A stretch of DNA of 64,000 bases from Lophius americanus (taxonomy: Eukaryota > Chordata > Actinopteri > Lophiiformes > Lophiidae). The notes beneath the pieces were generated by a model that worked only from the letters and a program-made list of their open reading frames with translations, ran no database searches and was not told where the DNA came from. A program made the translations under genes and the position numbers. Below are positions 10,949-21,720 of the stretch, piece after piece. Each line of letters starts with the position of its first letter. Positions within the stretch are counted from its first letter, which is position 1. Location: positions 10,876,001 to 10,940,000 of the forward strand of contig JBBDHG010000057.1 in NCBI GenBank assembly GCA_037951165.1, read 5' to 3'.

Positions 10949-11430
10949 ATGTCAGTACCAAAGCCTCTCCACAATAAAGTAAAAGAATACCTCCAAGACC
11001 TGTTGAACAAAGGGTGGATTTCCACATCACTTTCCCTTTATTCCTCACCGGTGGTATGTGTCCGTAAGAAATATGGCAGTCTACGCCTCTGTTGTGACTT
11101 CAGAGAAATCAACCGAAAGTTAATCCCAGATCATAATCCAATACCAAGGATACAAGGTATGTTGGATACACTGGATGGGAGCACTTGTTTTCTCTACTAG
11201 ACCAGGGTAAAGCTTACCACCAGGGGTTCGTGGATGAAGAGAGCTGCCCCCTGACAGCCTTCATCACCCCCTGTGGACTCTATGAATCATGGTGATGAAT
11301 CAGTATCCCCTTTGGCCTGAGTGCCACACCAGTAGCATTTCAGTGGATCATGGAACACTGTTTGGCTGGCTTCAGAGACACAATTTGCCTGCTGTACCTG
11401 GACAACATCTTGTTAACAGCAGCTGCTTTG
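10949..11430 (+). pseudogene. Ty3/Gypsy reverse transcriptase (broken)
   Basis: Open frame 10949-11200 contains 'VKEYLQDLLNKGWI', 'SSPVVCVRKKYGSLRLCCDF', 'REINRKLIPDHNPIPRI' and 'MLDTLDGSTCF', which are classic Ty3/Gypsy motifs. Past a stop the homology continues with 'LDQGKAYHQGFVDE', 'PLTAFITPCGLYE' and 'SIPFGLSATPVAFQWIME'. It ends at 'LLYLDNILL' (about 11389-11415), where the catalytic YxDD box reads YLDN, so the second aspartate is lost. Homology stops near 11430. The enzyme would have copied element RNA to DNA in the particle. This copy is dead. Confidence 0.88.
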
Positions 11431-11440
11431 AATCGATGAT

Positions 11441-12204
11441 GATGATGAAGTGTTGCCTTAATATTTTTGAGCAGTGCATTTGGTTAGCATGCTAAAACCA
11501 GTGAGACTCCCCTTGTAGTGAGAGCGTTAAGTCAAATTGGTGACAGACGTGTGCCCATGTGCTGTTTTTATTGAGTCATTTTCCCAAATCTACCAATGTT
11601 TGATGAGTTGGACTCGGTTATACAAATTTTTTTTCAATAAGAAAGCTATAGACGTTACATCAGGTAGCGCAGGTACTTATGTAGCTCCTTCACACGTACC
11701 AACCTTCTTGTATTTATTGTATATATTTGTTCAGTTTCATAAAGTGCACCCATTGTTTTGGATGTTGTGCCCTGTCAGATATGATCACTGAATTTGAGCA
11801 CGGACACTTGGCATTCAACATGAATGCTGTCGTCCACCCTTTCTGTCTCCGACTGATTCAATTTAGCACCAACCATTTGGAAATGTCAGTTATGTTCGAA
11901 TGAATTAACGTTATATAAATATCAATAGCAGCACTGTCTGTCCAGGAACGTATCTATGCTGGTAATGGAAGGTTAGGAAGTGGAACTAATATAAGTTAGT
12001 TTTAGTACCAGACCTCAGGAGCACATTATTGCTCAGGATGAACAAGCAAACAGAGGTGACCACACATAAAGGCTATTATTCCTTCAGTTTGACATTTGAC
12101 CTTCAATATGTAGTTTATCCTGATGATACTCTGTTTTTCTTCTTCAGAGGGTTGCCTGTAGGGGTCCGCACTGCAGATCATCTGTTTCAATCGTCCTGTT
12201 TCAA
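11441..12204. other. noncoding, nothing recognised
   Basis: Lies between the Gypsy remnant and the L2 3' end. The short plus frames at 11537-11791 and 12029-12295 show no motifs. Part could be unrecognised transposon DNA. Confidence 0.5.
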
Positions 12205-12358
12205 TTGTCTCAACTCAACTTTATTTATAAGCACATTTAAAAAACAACAGAGTTGTCCAAAGTGCTGTACAGTCAATAACAACATAGACACATGATTAAA
12301 ACACAATGTTACATCAAATAAAAGCAGTAAGACCAGAAGTAATTAAAAGTCCAACAAC

Positions 12359-12990
12359 TCATCCTGGATTAAAAGCCAGGGAATAAAAATTAGTCTTAAA
12401 GTGAGATTTAAAAACAGATAGAGTGGGGGCTGACCTCACATAAGGGGGCAACTCATTCTGCAGTTTTGGGGCTACAACAGATAAAGCTCGGTCGCCGCTA
12501 ATTTTTAGTTTTGATAAAGGGACGACCAGAGACAACTGGTCAGCTGACCTCAGTGACCACGACGGAATGTAAGTCTTTAAGAGGTCAGAAATGTACGTGG
12601 GTGCCGACCCTTTTAAGGATTTAAAAACAACAATAAAATTTAAATGCACCCTAAAACGTACCTGTAGGCAGTGAAGAGAGGCCAGAATGGGGGAGCTGTA
12701 CTCTTGCCTGCGTGAGCCTGTTAAAAGCCGAGCATCGGCATTTTGAATCAACTGTAGACGTGAGAGGGAGGGCTGGCTCACGCCAAAGTAAAGTGCATTA
12801 CAGTAGTCCAGGCAGGTTGTAATAAAAGCATGAATAAGCTTTTTTAAATCATTAAGGGCTAAAAAGGTCTTAACCTTAGCTAAAAGCTTCAACTGACAAA
12901 AACTGGATTCAACCACAGAGTTTATCTGTTTGTCAAGTTTAAAATTACTGTCCATTTTGACGCCAAGGTTTTTTTTTAAATGGCTGCAGG
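12359..12990 (-). pseudogene. L2 LINE ORF2 C-terminal domain
   Basis: The longest clean piece of this element, a minus frame from 13063 down to 12359. It reads 'NLGVKMDSNFKLDKQI', 'KVKTFLALNDLKKLIHAF', 'LDYCNALYFGV', 'LQLIQNADARLL', 'LASLHCLQVRFRVHL' and ends 'SVFKSHFKTNFYSLAF'. This is the conserved region after the reverse transcriptase in L2/CR1-type LINEs. The first ~25 residues of the frame are out of register with the family, consistent with a shift near 12985. Confidence 0.9.
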
Positions 12991-13870
12991 GAACCCAGAC
13001 CCATAGCAGAGGCATTGATGATACCACTAGGTCCAAACACTTTGACTTCCGTTTTGCTGTCATTAAAATTTAAGAAGTTAAGGGCCATCCAGGCTTTGAT
13101 GTCTTTCAGGCACTCCAACATCAAATTTACAGAACTGGCATCTTTTCTTTTCAGTGGCAGGTATATTTGCGAGTCATCTGCATAGAAATGGTAAGAGATT
13201 CCGTGTTTCCTTAAAATCAACCCTAAGGGGAGAAAATATAATGAAAAAGGATCGGCCCAAGTATGGAACCCTGGGGGACCCCACAGGGAAGAGGAGCAAT
13301 GGACGAGACCCAGTCACACAGGCTAAAAGAAAAGCTTCTCCCTGGGAGATAAGACCTGAACCACTGTAGGGCTGTGCCTCTGATACCCACACTGTGCTCC
13401 AGGCGAGAGATGAGAATGCTATGGTCCATTATGTCAAAGCAGCTCTTACATCTAAAAGCATTAAATCTGCGAAATCACCAGAGCCTGTGGTTAATAAAAG
13501 GTCATTAAAAACTCTTAAAAGTACAGATTCTGTGGTGTGCAGGGCTTTAAAACCCGACTGGAAGATCTCAAGAATGCCATGGTTCTTTAAAAAAACACTG
13601 TAATTGAACGAGTACAGTCTTTTCTAAAACTTTGGACATGAACAGGAGTTTAGAGATCGGCCTAAAGTTTGATAGAATGGAGCTGTCCAAGCTGGCTTTT
13701 TTAATTAGTGGTTGTACCACAGCTTGTTTATATCAGGATGGTACAACACCTGAAGCAAGACTGCTGTTTATAATGTTTTGGACGTTAGGTCCAATAGCTT
13801 CCAAGACCTCTTTATGAAAGCGAGGTGGGACAACGTCTGTGGGACAGCCTGCAGGTTTAAGTTTTGCAGT
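12960..13870 (-). pseudogene. L2 LINE reverse transcriptase (frameshifted)
   Basis: On the minus strand, from 13870 downward, the text shows an N-terminal 'SNFRPISKLLFMSKVLEK' segment (about 13690-13610), then 'LEHSVGIRGTALQWFRSYL' and 'CGVPQGSILGPILF' (frame 13429-13223). In a different frame follows 'YHFYADDSQIYLPLK' (about 13190-13145), with the catalytic Asp pair intact. The GVPQGS and YADD frames differ, so at least one indel lies near 13222. Reverse transcriptase for target-primed integration, inactive here. Confidence 0.88.
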
Positions 13871-13993
13871 AATTTCCTCTAAACAAGAAAGAGACAGACT
13901 CAAACTGATCAAAAGCAGCAGAGCGTGTGATGGAGACAGTTGGGTAAAATGAAGGCAAGGAGATGTTATTCCTGACTGTGGCAATCTTGTCAA
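13733..13993 (-). pseudogene. L2 LINE linker before reverse transcriptase
   Basis: A minus frame containing 'PAGCPTDVVPPRFHKEVLEAIG' and 'IINSSLASGVVPS', the conserved lead into the LINE reverse transcriptase. A 'LLLLISLSLSLSC' stretch near its start is a low-complexity artefact of local decay. Confidence 0.8.
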
Positions 13994-14355
13994 ACAAAAA
14001 AGTGCAGAAAGTTTTCACAAACCTCAGTGGACACCTCCAGACAAGCAGGCCTGGGCGTAAGGATAGATTTAATTTTTTTTAAAAGAACATGAGGTTTGTG
14101 ACAATTATTTGAAATAATATCAGACAAATATTTGGTCTTTGTAGATTTAACAGTCCTCTAATATCTTCTCCGGCTTTCGTTCATCATTTCATAAGACACC
14201 TGCAGCTTATCCTTCTTCCACTTGGTCTCTGCTTTCCTGCACTCACGTCTCGCAGCATGAGTATTGTCATTCAGTCAGGGCTCAGATTTAGGTTTGTGAT
14301 GCCTGGTTTTAAGTGGGGCGACAATGTCCATAATGTTTTCACAGGCAGAGAGAAA

Positions 14356-15165
14356 TTAAGTCATTAATTCTTCAGTGCTAGAACAAGAATCGGTATCTGA
14401 CTGAGTGGCATCTTCTAAAGCAACGGAGATCAGAGCAGCAGTGGTGGGTTTAACCACACAGCACCGGCGTGGTGGAGCGAATGGTTTAACGTCATGACAG
14501 GGAAGAGTGATCTCAAATAAAACAGGCACGTGATCTGAGAAGACAGCATCACAGATGTCAACATAAACAACATGTAGACCACACGTTAAAACCAGGTCTA
14601 GCCTGTGCCCATGTTCTTGTGTGGGACCAGTAACAGACTGTACAAGATTAAAAGCATCAAGAAGATTTAACAAGTATTTTGCAGGTGGCTTAGCAGGACA
14701 ACAGACATGGATGTTAAAATCCCCTACAATTAAAACCCTGTCATATTTTGGCTTAATTTCAGCCAGGAAATCAGAGAATTAATTAATAAAAATCTTTGTT
14801 GTATTTGGGAGGCCGGTATATCATGGCACACAGTACCGGGAAAGAAGGACCTAGCTCAAACATACTAAGTTCAAAGCTGGAGAAGGAGGACGGTGACATT
14901 TGCTTGCAATTAAAACTATTCTTCAAAACGGTAGCTACTCAACCACATTGACCTGTAGTCCTGGGTGAGTGGAAGTATTCACAGTCAGCTGGTAAAAGTT
15001 CAGAGAAAACGCTTGGCTCACCAACACTCGGCCAGGTTTCAGTCACACAGAGATAATCCAATATACGGGAGATGAAGAAGTCATTAAGAATAAATCTCTT
15101 ATTTGCTAGTGATCTAGCATTTACCAGGGCAAACCTGGTAGAAGGTGAGACATTTGCCAGCCGGG
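14356..15165 (-). pseudogene. L2 LINE endonuclease domain (broken)
   Basis: Reading the minus strand from about 15145: 'LVNARSLANKRFILNDFF', 'DYLCVTETWPS' (about 15060-15020), 'FHSPRTTG' (about 14960), 'YRPPKYN' (about 14815), 'IVGDFNIHVC' (about 14735-14705). Then the open frame 14673-14356 has 'LLDAFNLVQSVTGPTQEHGH', 'LDLVLTCGL' and 'VFSDHVPVLFEI'. These are the Asn, Glu, Asp-Asn and Ser-Asp-His motifs of the LINE endonuclease in correct order. Stops and shifts separate the blocks. Confidence 0.88.
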
Positions 15166-15174
15166 ATGCCCACC

Positions 15175-15315
15175 CCCACCCCTCTTTGGTCTTCCCCTTT
15201 TTCTCCTTCCTGACAGCTACATCTCCAGCATTCTTCTGCCAGTATAACCACTATCCTTCCTTTTCACATTCCTAAACCATCTCAATCTTGCCTCTCTTAC
15301 TTTATCTCCAGGGTT
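15175..15315 (-). pseudogene. fragment of another LINE, ORF2 C-terminus
   Basis: The minus strand reads 'GDKVREARLRWFRNVKRKDSG' with 'GRRMLEM' and then, after an in-frame stop, 'LSGRRKRGRPKR'. This arginine-rich ending with 'RLRWFGHV'-like text is typical of the C-terminus of RTE-like or related fish LINEs, not of L2. It directly abuts the L2 element on its left. Clade assignment is uncertain. Confidence 0.65.
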
Positions 15316-15594
15316 TATGGAGAGAGTTTTAAATATTAATGCTGGATTAACTAACTGCATTAAAAAGGCAGAACAAATGTTGTCATGTTGTGAGAAGACA
15401 GTGGGCCATCTCCTGAGGGAACTAGCATCAAGAACATAATTGAGGATGCCATTGAAATACAAAGAAACAATGTCAAACCTGTATATCAAACTTTACCGTA
15501 TCATCATACGTCAATTTGAACTTCAGAGCTGTGGTGCAACATGTCTGAGTAGTTTGCAACATGTGATGAGTGTCACTCTATCATTCAACTTTGA
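15316..15594. other. noncoding, nothing recognised
   Basis: Short spacer between two LINE fragments, possibly more of the same decayed elements. Confidence 0.4.
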
Positions 15595-16010
15595 TCAACT
15601 TTATTTATAAGCACATTCAAAAAAAAAAGCAAAACAAAGTGCTGTAATATCACGAGAAACAAATCAAAGGATTGACAATTGGCTTTAAGGCGTGATCTAA
15701 TAAAAGGCAGTGTGAAGGCCCAACCAACACGGAGAGGCCACTTCAACATTTTGGGTATAGCAACAGAAAAAGCTTGGTCAACTTTGGACATCGGCTTTGT
15801 CTTGGAGACGACAGGAGGTTACTAGTCAGAGAATCTCTGATAGCTCGAGGGGATATTTGTAGGAGGTAAGATATGTACGGTTGTGCTAAAGCTTCCAGGG
15901 ATTTAAAAACAAACAACAAAATCTTACATTGAGTCCTAAAAATGTACAGGGAACCAGTGGAGGGAGCTCAGAATGGGGGTAATGTGGTCTTGCTTAAGTG
16001 TGCCTCTAAA
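15595..16010 (-). mobile_element. L2-type LINE 3' fragment
   Basis: Minus-strand fragment. It starts with the same 'ACTTTATTTATAAGCACATT' tail as the element at 12212 and then covers the C-terminal coding region. The minus strand at about 15990-15940 reads 'DHITPILSSLHWFPV', the homologue of the 'LASLH' motif. Diverged from the 12.2-kb copy and 5'-truncated near 16010. Confidence 0.75.
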
Positions 16011-17673
16011 TTGACTGATAATCGCTGGTTTGGACCACCTACACATATGAGAAAGAATATTCTTCATTGTAACTGATCTGCTATAGCAGACTTAAAAGTA
16101 GGTAAGATAAGCAATTACAATTTAATGATACATTGTTGAGCAGATTTTGAGATTTTGATTGACCGTGTTGCAAAGTACGGTGCAGTGGAAGTTTTAGATG
16201 TTAGACAAGCTTGAAAGGTCACAAATGTTGGTTTGCATTTGAAGGGTCACGAGTCAAGCTATTGCCTATAACATTGATTCAAAAATGGTCCAACAGCCTC
16301 CCCTAAAATATTTAAAAACGCAGCCGTTGTCTCGAATGTGTGTTTAGCCTAGAAAAATTAAACTTGGTACAAATGTTAATCTTCACAGGATCTCTAAAAA
16401 AATTAAATCAGAATCCAGCCATTTGGAATTTATTATTATTTTTTTGTGAAATTTGAATCTTAGACTTTAACTAACTTGTCCTGGATACTCCCAAAGAACA
16501 TGCATTTTGGTGGGCATCATTTCAAAGCATTGGCGATGAAAACCCATCAAATATTTTCTCCATAACTTGACAGGTGTGACCATGATAGCATGAATCTAAA
16601 CTGTGTGCTTGTAACATAATTTTCCATCATCCAATCTGCCCCAAACTACCAACCGTTGGCAACAGGAAGTAAGCATCAGGTGACTTTTTTCACTTAATAT
16701 AACAATGTGTGCTCCGGTGTCAGACTCATGTTTACATGCATGTGATTAAGAGCCCAGTGGACGGGACAAATGCCTCGGAGGGTTCTCAGATGCGAGGGCT
16801 AATCGATGCTGCATGCAGATTTTATTTTAATAAATCTTTTTACACTGCATTCATTTCCCTGCCATTACAACAGTCCAATGTTACTTGCGAAAGCTTATCA
16901 GTTAAAAAATACCAGAATTAAACTTGTCATACTTTGAAGCAGTAAATTCCACTGACCTGCCTCCTCATCACAAAAGTCTCCCTCTTCCTCTTTGTCATAC
17001 CATTCACTTGATTCAGTAATTATTTATGCTGGAAAATCTCTGTAAGGACACACCCATCATAGGGAAAAAAATTGGTGCATGGAGTGAGCTTTTTTGTTTG
17101 ATATGAGAACTCGGTGCTTGACATAAGTGCATTAATCAAAACCTACTAAATTTGAAGGAAGTCAAAGAACTTACGAAAGTCTCACTTGAGATTCCGGTTT
17201 CTTAAGACTTAACTTAAGGGATTTAATTTGCCTTCAATAAAAACATATCCTTTGAGATCTTTTCAAAATGTCTAATGGTTATGGATGTAAATAATAATTT
17301 AAAACAAATGCGAGCCATATTTCGGGAAAATTAAACATTGACTTAGATTTTATTTATCCCATGCAAATACAAGTAGAATTCAATGAAATGCTTGGCCTAT
17401 GTAACCCCGAATATTAGAACAGGAGAAGAAACCAGAAGCCCTAAAAATCCTAGATCAGAAAATTGAAACTAACTAATTGACTAAAGTCAATGATTATGCC
17501 TTGCTACAGGACAAACTGCCTTCTTAATTGAAAAATTAAAAAAAAACCTCAAAGAATAAAAACACAAGAAATTTCAAAGATATGTTCTTGACAACAAAGA
17601 AGGATAGATCTACAACTGGAAGAGGAACCCTAATCCAGAGCCAAGAGGCAACCCGCCACAGGAATACTCCACT
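16011..17673. other. noncoding, nothing recognised
   Basis: AT-rich DNA without a supported gene or clear repeat. Confidence 0.5.
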
Positions 17674-18008
17674 TGTCAGGCGTTTGTGTTCCTTTCTCCC
17701 TCTGTGTCTGTCCTGTGATTGGTCATCATGCTCACCTGTGTTTCCCCTCCAGCTGTGTCTCATTGTCTCGTTACGTCCCTGTATAAAGTCTGTCCTTACC
17801 TTCCCTTCCGTTCCAGTTTGTTGCATGATGTTCCTTGTGTCGTCACGTGTCCAAGCCTTTCCCAGTGTGTCGTAAGTTATCTCTAGTGTTTTTGTTCCTG
17901 TTTTTTCCTTGTGCCCTTTTGGTTTAAAAATAAATATTTTTGCACCTGCTCTACTGCGTATTGCGTCTGCATTTGGGTCCGAGCAAAACCCCAGAAGAGT
18001 TCGTAACA
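17674..18008 (+). mobile_element. solo LTR (family S), 335-bp copy with TSD
   Basis: Begins TGTCAGG and ends GTAACA, flanked by perfect 5-bp direct repeats CCACT (17669-17673 and 18009-18013). Shares 'GTGTTCCTTTCTCCC', 'GTGTCTGTCCTGTGATT', 'GCTGTGTCTCATTGTCTCG' and 'GTCTGCAT..GGGTCC.AGC' with the copy at 38174-38636. TGT...ACA ends and 5-bp duplications fit an LTR retrotransposon, probably Ty3/Gypsy, reduced to a solo LTR by recombination. Relative to the 463-bp copy, it lacks about 100 bases near the left end. The minus-strand 158-codon frame across it is incidental. Confidence 0.85.
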
Positions 18009-18217
18009 CCACTAACCCCAGAACATTAGAAAAAATACTTCAAAAGAAAAGAATATAACAAATGAAATTAATGAAATAATTATAAAACAAAATGAAGTAA
18101 AATTCAGTTAGTTTTAAAGACATTTTTTTATCTAATGTTCCCACTAACAGAAATATAAATCTATACACTGTCCATATAAAGTAATGTTTACATTCATTAT
18201 AGTCGAATTTAAGATTA

Positions 18218-18545
18218 AACTAGGCCTACGCTGTTGCCCCTCTTAGCAAGTTTATATCCCCAAAAATCCCCCATCTCCTGCGTTGCTAAGGCAATCCCCC
18301 AGATTGAACTCCTCAATATGTCCGAGAAACAGTTTGTCATTATGAAAGCCCCGACATAATGAGTAAAACATGCACTATTAGAGTAAAAAATGATGTATTC
18401 AAGGATATCCTCGAGTCGATTCATAGGCACCAAAACTGAAGTAAGTCTGACCAACAGTTGAGAAATTGTGGAGATAAAGCTCTCCCCAGTGTCAGAGCCA
18501 AATTTTCCCATGATCATTCCAGTTCTTCCTCGCACTAACATCTAT
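18218..18545 (+). repeat. dispersed repeat R1, copy B
   Basis: Shares a start 'CCTACGCTGT' and 'CCAAAAA.TCCCC' with copy D, 'CCCAGATTGAACTC' and 'TTAGAGTAAAA' with all copies, and the end 'ATTCCAGTTCTTCCTCGCAC' with copy A. The minus-strand 108-codon frame is repeat-derived and has no motif. Confidence 0.75.
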
Positions 18546-20030
18546 GTCGACATGAAATTTGAAATTCCATTATATAGTGTTTGCATTATCTCATTAACAT
18601 GAAGGATCTACGGTGGACGTGGCGGCGGTTGACGACAATAAGGCCGCAATATCCCCGACTTTTCAGTGACATAATAATGATGATAATGCTTGAATTTAAT
18701 ACTTTGGGAAGAAATATATCATGAAGTATGGTCATGAATAGAAACTGGTCAATGTCACAGAATTTTGAAAAGGAGAAAGGGGATCAATAATTCTATGGCG
18801 CAGATTGCAGAGACATCAACCACATGAATATTGTACTCAGCTTCATAACCGATTAATAACATACGTTTCACACTGTCTTGCAGATTCCATATTCTCTCCC
18901 AGGCAGCTCCCAAGAATCCAAAGGTGAGATTCATCATTTTGAAGTGTCATCAAATTCCAATGAGCGGTGTCGGAGACTTCAGATAATCAAGGCTACTAAA
19001 AAGCGTTCCCGCTCCCCGCTTCTGTTACTATTAACAGCCATCGTACCTCACTAGCAGGTGAATTTGCACACATGCGTACTGTCCAGGTAATACTTCAGTA
19101 CAGTTCCACATGTAATCAGAACCCTCAGAGGAAAAGCTTGTCAAATAAAATGCAGCCTCACACATTATCTGTTATTATGAGCAAAATTAACTGAGGACTG
19201 CAATCAAGAAATTGAACAATTTAAGTACTCCAAAAAGGACAAGGTGGACTATAACAGCTCGCTAAAGACGCCCAGGAAAAACAGACTGGGGTGAATTACC
19301 GATAAAAGTAGTTTTAAAAGACGGGATTGTGTTGAGTTACAGGTCAGAAGAGGAAAATGAAACAAGTTTGTAAGTTGGAGATATGTTGGAAAAGGCATCA
19401 AGTTAAATTTTTAGATACATGAATATTTGACTGTTGTGTTGGTGTCCAGGTTATGAGAGCAGTCCTCTTGCTGCTGACGTTTGTTATAGACTAAAGTGGT
19501 GGAGATGAAGCAGCACAGCTCAGAGGTGGACAAAAACATATTGACTACTCCATATAAAAATGCAGTCCTCCCTTGAGTCTGCCAGTGATACAATCAGCAC
19601 TGTGTGTATTAGCCGCCTGAGGGGGAAATATTTCACATTCATAGGGATCATGAACGCGACAGAATTTAAAATCAAAGCTATGATGCCCTGTTTGAACATT
19701 TCTACCTGATCTTAGCTGTCTTCAACACTGGCGGACAGATGTAAGTGTAAATGGCAAACCGCCGCCTGAAAATGAGTGTAATATCTACAGCGCGGGTGAC
19801 CGATCTTTTCCCCATAGCACTCACCAAACATAGTAACATCCCAGGGAGACCCACTCAGTGCCAGGCTGTGCCTTTTCATCAGCTTCCAAGAGTCTGGCAG
19901 TGTGCACAAGCAGCTCTAAGTGAGGAAAATTAATTCTTCATTCTGAGTGTCTACCTTCCAAAGTAGGGGAAGCTAATACCAGAGACCCCAGCGTTCATTA
20001 TGAGTCATATAGTTTGATGGCTCATGTCTA
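18546..20030. other. noncoding, nothing recognised
   Basis: No supported gene. The region around 19890-20035 has an unrepetitive texture that could be regulatory, with no further support. Confidence 0.5.
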
Positions 20031-20275
20031 ATTTATGAATATTCTAGTCTGTTCCCTTTCAGGCTCAGCACGGCAGGTCATCTTTCCACATCCATAGTTA
20101 CTGCCGGTACCCTGGAAGTAACAATGACGTTATATGTTAACCCGGGCTCCGACCCGAGCTCCAGTTTGGATATCATTCTTGTGTTCGACATATTGATTTG
20201 ACATTGATTTTATGTTCGAGGCCCCCCGACGTATACCTTCCCATTTATTGGCAATAGAATGGTCCTACATGTAAC
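20031..20275 (+). repeat. degraded dispersed fish-type repeat
   Basis: Contains 'CATATTGATTTGACATTG', then 'GTTCGAGGCCCCCC' and 'CCTTCCCATTTATTGG'. The first block recurs at 21642-21665. The order resembles a common short teleost repeat, but the copy is too decayed to name. Confidence 0.35.
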
Positions 20276-21585
20276 CTGATTTGTATCCCCTTACTGGAGA
20301 TAAAAAAATACATACATTTTTTTAATCACACAGTAATAAAAATAACACTTGTTATGCAGAAATCCGCCTCTGCAGTCCTTGCAATACAACATTTTTCATT
20401 TTTCTTTTTTTTCATTTTTTTCATTCATTTTTTCCTTAAGTCGTACTCTGTAAATAATTCCTGTAAATTGACAGCAGTATTTCAAAAATATTGTGCTGTA
20501 ATTTGATGAATACAGCACATTACCTCACCTTTTTTATCATCTCCGTCTTACTAATTATTTAGTAGGTCCCAATTTTCTTTCAACCGTAAATTGGTTTCAT
20601 AAAGTCAATAAGTGATTTTCGAGTTTGAGCTTTTACTGAATATACGCATGTCTTGATAGAAAGATTCAACATCTAGCTAGAATCTCATAGATTGTTGTTC
20701 ATGATTTCCATGTTTGCGGATTAGTCAGACAACACTTGGAGCTCTTTAAATGTGGTGACAGGGGTATTTGGGAAATTCAGGGTGCATAATGATTGATTTT
20801 GGTAAACCATAAAGTTTGTCCCAAAAGTTGAAGTAAGTTAGGCTAACCTTAAAAAGTTGATTATTGGTGATAACAAGTAAGATTCTGAATTGAAGGCAAG
20901 GTTATTTTCAAGATAATTGGTGATCACAAATTAAATTGAAAAGTAGCTTTTAACTCTGCTTCTTCAACTCTGTATAAGTCTGCTTGTTTCTCACCACCTT
21001 GTGTTCAGCTGACGTGTTGATGGTGCCATAAACGCAGAAGCTCTTGGTGATGATTTGAACTACAATGTTTTATGAGTGGATAGCGCATCCTTCTAATTTG
21101 ACTACTCATTTGTATTAATGTCGTATTTCACATGTTTCTCACATGGCACAATTGATCAGTTCATTTTTCAGACTTCAAAGAGTGTAAAAAAAACAATTGT
21201 TGGGTGAACTGGCAGAAGGAGCTGTTTTATTTCTCTAGTCACAGTCTTACAGCTGCAGTTGACTGTATTTGGAACATAATAGTAAAGCACGTTTGCATTG
21301 CAATGCTTTCTTATCGGATCTGTGGACACCACTGTAAAACCTCATATGCCAGGAGTCAAGGAAGCTCTCTGTGGGTGAAAAAGTTGAGCCAACATTTTGT
21401 GTCATCCAGCTTCTGGTGGACCACGTCTCAGAGAACCGCACTAATCCTTCATGCTAATTTAAGTAATGATTCTGTATCCATATTTCAGCCATCCTTGTTA
21501 ATTTCATGGGTTTAATTGACTTAAAAAAAAAAAAATAATTTTCATGTAATAACTAGTTATTTTGTATCTCACACTCCCGCAAGCT
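20276..21585. other. noncoding, nothing recognised
   Basis: AT-rich DNA. The plus-strand 103-codon frame at 21204-21515 shows no recognisable motif. A poly-A stretch sits at about 21522-21534. Confidence 0.5.
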
Positions 21586-21720
21586 TTTTCTTCCACTTTT
21601 TCTGTCAGCTCTTCCATTAAGGGTCACCACAGTGGGTCATCTTGTTCCGCATATTGATTTGACATGGGACTAGCCATTGACATACGCTGTCTTGTCACTC
21701 CTATGTGGGTTGGTCTGTAA
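21586..21720 (+). repeat. degraded dispersed fish-type repeat
   Basis: Contains 'AAGGGTCACCACAGTGGGTC', 'TCTTGTTCCGCATATTG' and 'ATTTGACATGGG', matching the left part of a widespread teleost repeat and sharing a block with 20190-20210. Confidence 0.4.

Larger units (their letters stand above)
9885..11440 (+). mobile_element. Ty3/Gypsy retrotransposon internal region, decayed
   Basis: Gag, a CCHC zinc-knuckle remnant and a reverse transcriptase in normal order. No LTR is recognisable on either side. The protease and the protease-RT linker are missing or too decayed (10700-10940 is far shorter than an intact linker), and RNase H and integrase are absent. Probably an internally deleted, truncated copy. 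Confidence 0.8.
12212..15172 (-). mobile_element. L2-type LINE, near-complete but inactive
   Basis: A minus-strand element. The 5' end of the coding region is near 15165 and the 3' end near 12212, with the AT-rich 'ACTTTATTTATAAGCAC...CAAAGTGCTGTACA' tail typical of L2 elements. Endonuclease, linker, reverse transcriptase and C-terminal domain are all present in order, broken by several stops and shifts. A piece of another LINE abuts its 5' side at about 15175. The same kind of tail recurs at 15595. Confidence 0.9.

Noticed and set aside
17536..18012. 158-codon minus-strand frame
   Set aside because: It lies over the solo LTR defined by TGT...ACA ends and a 5-bp duplication. No protein motif was seen.
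20031..21720. One large element spanning both degraded repeat patches
   Set aside because: The shared block is short and in the same orientation; the 1.3 kb between shows no related sequence.
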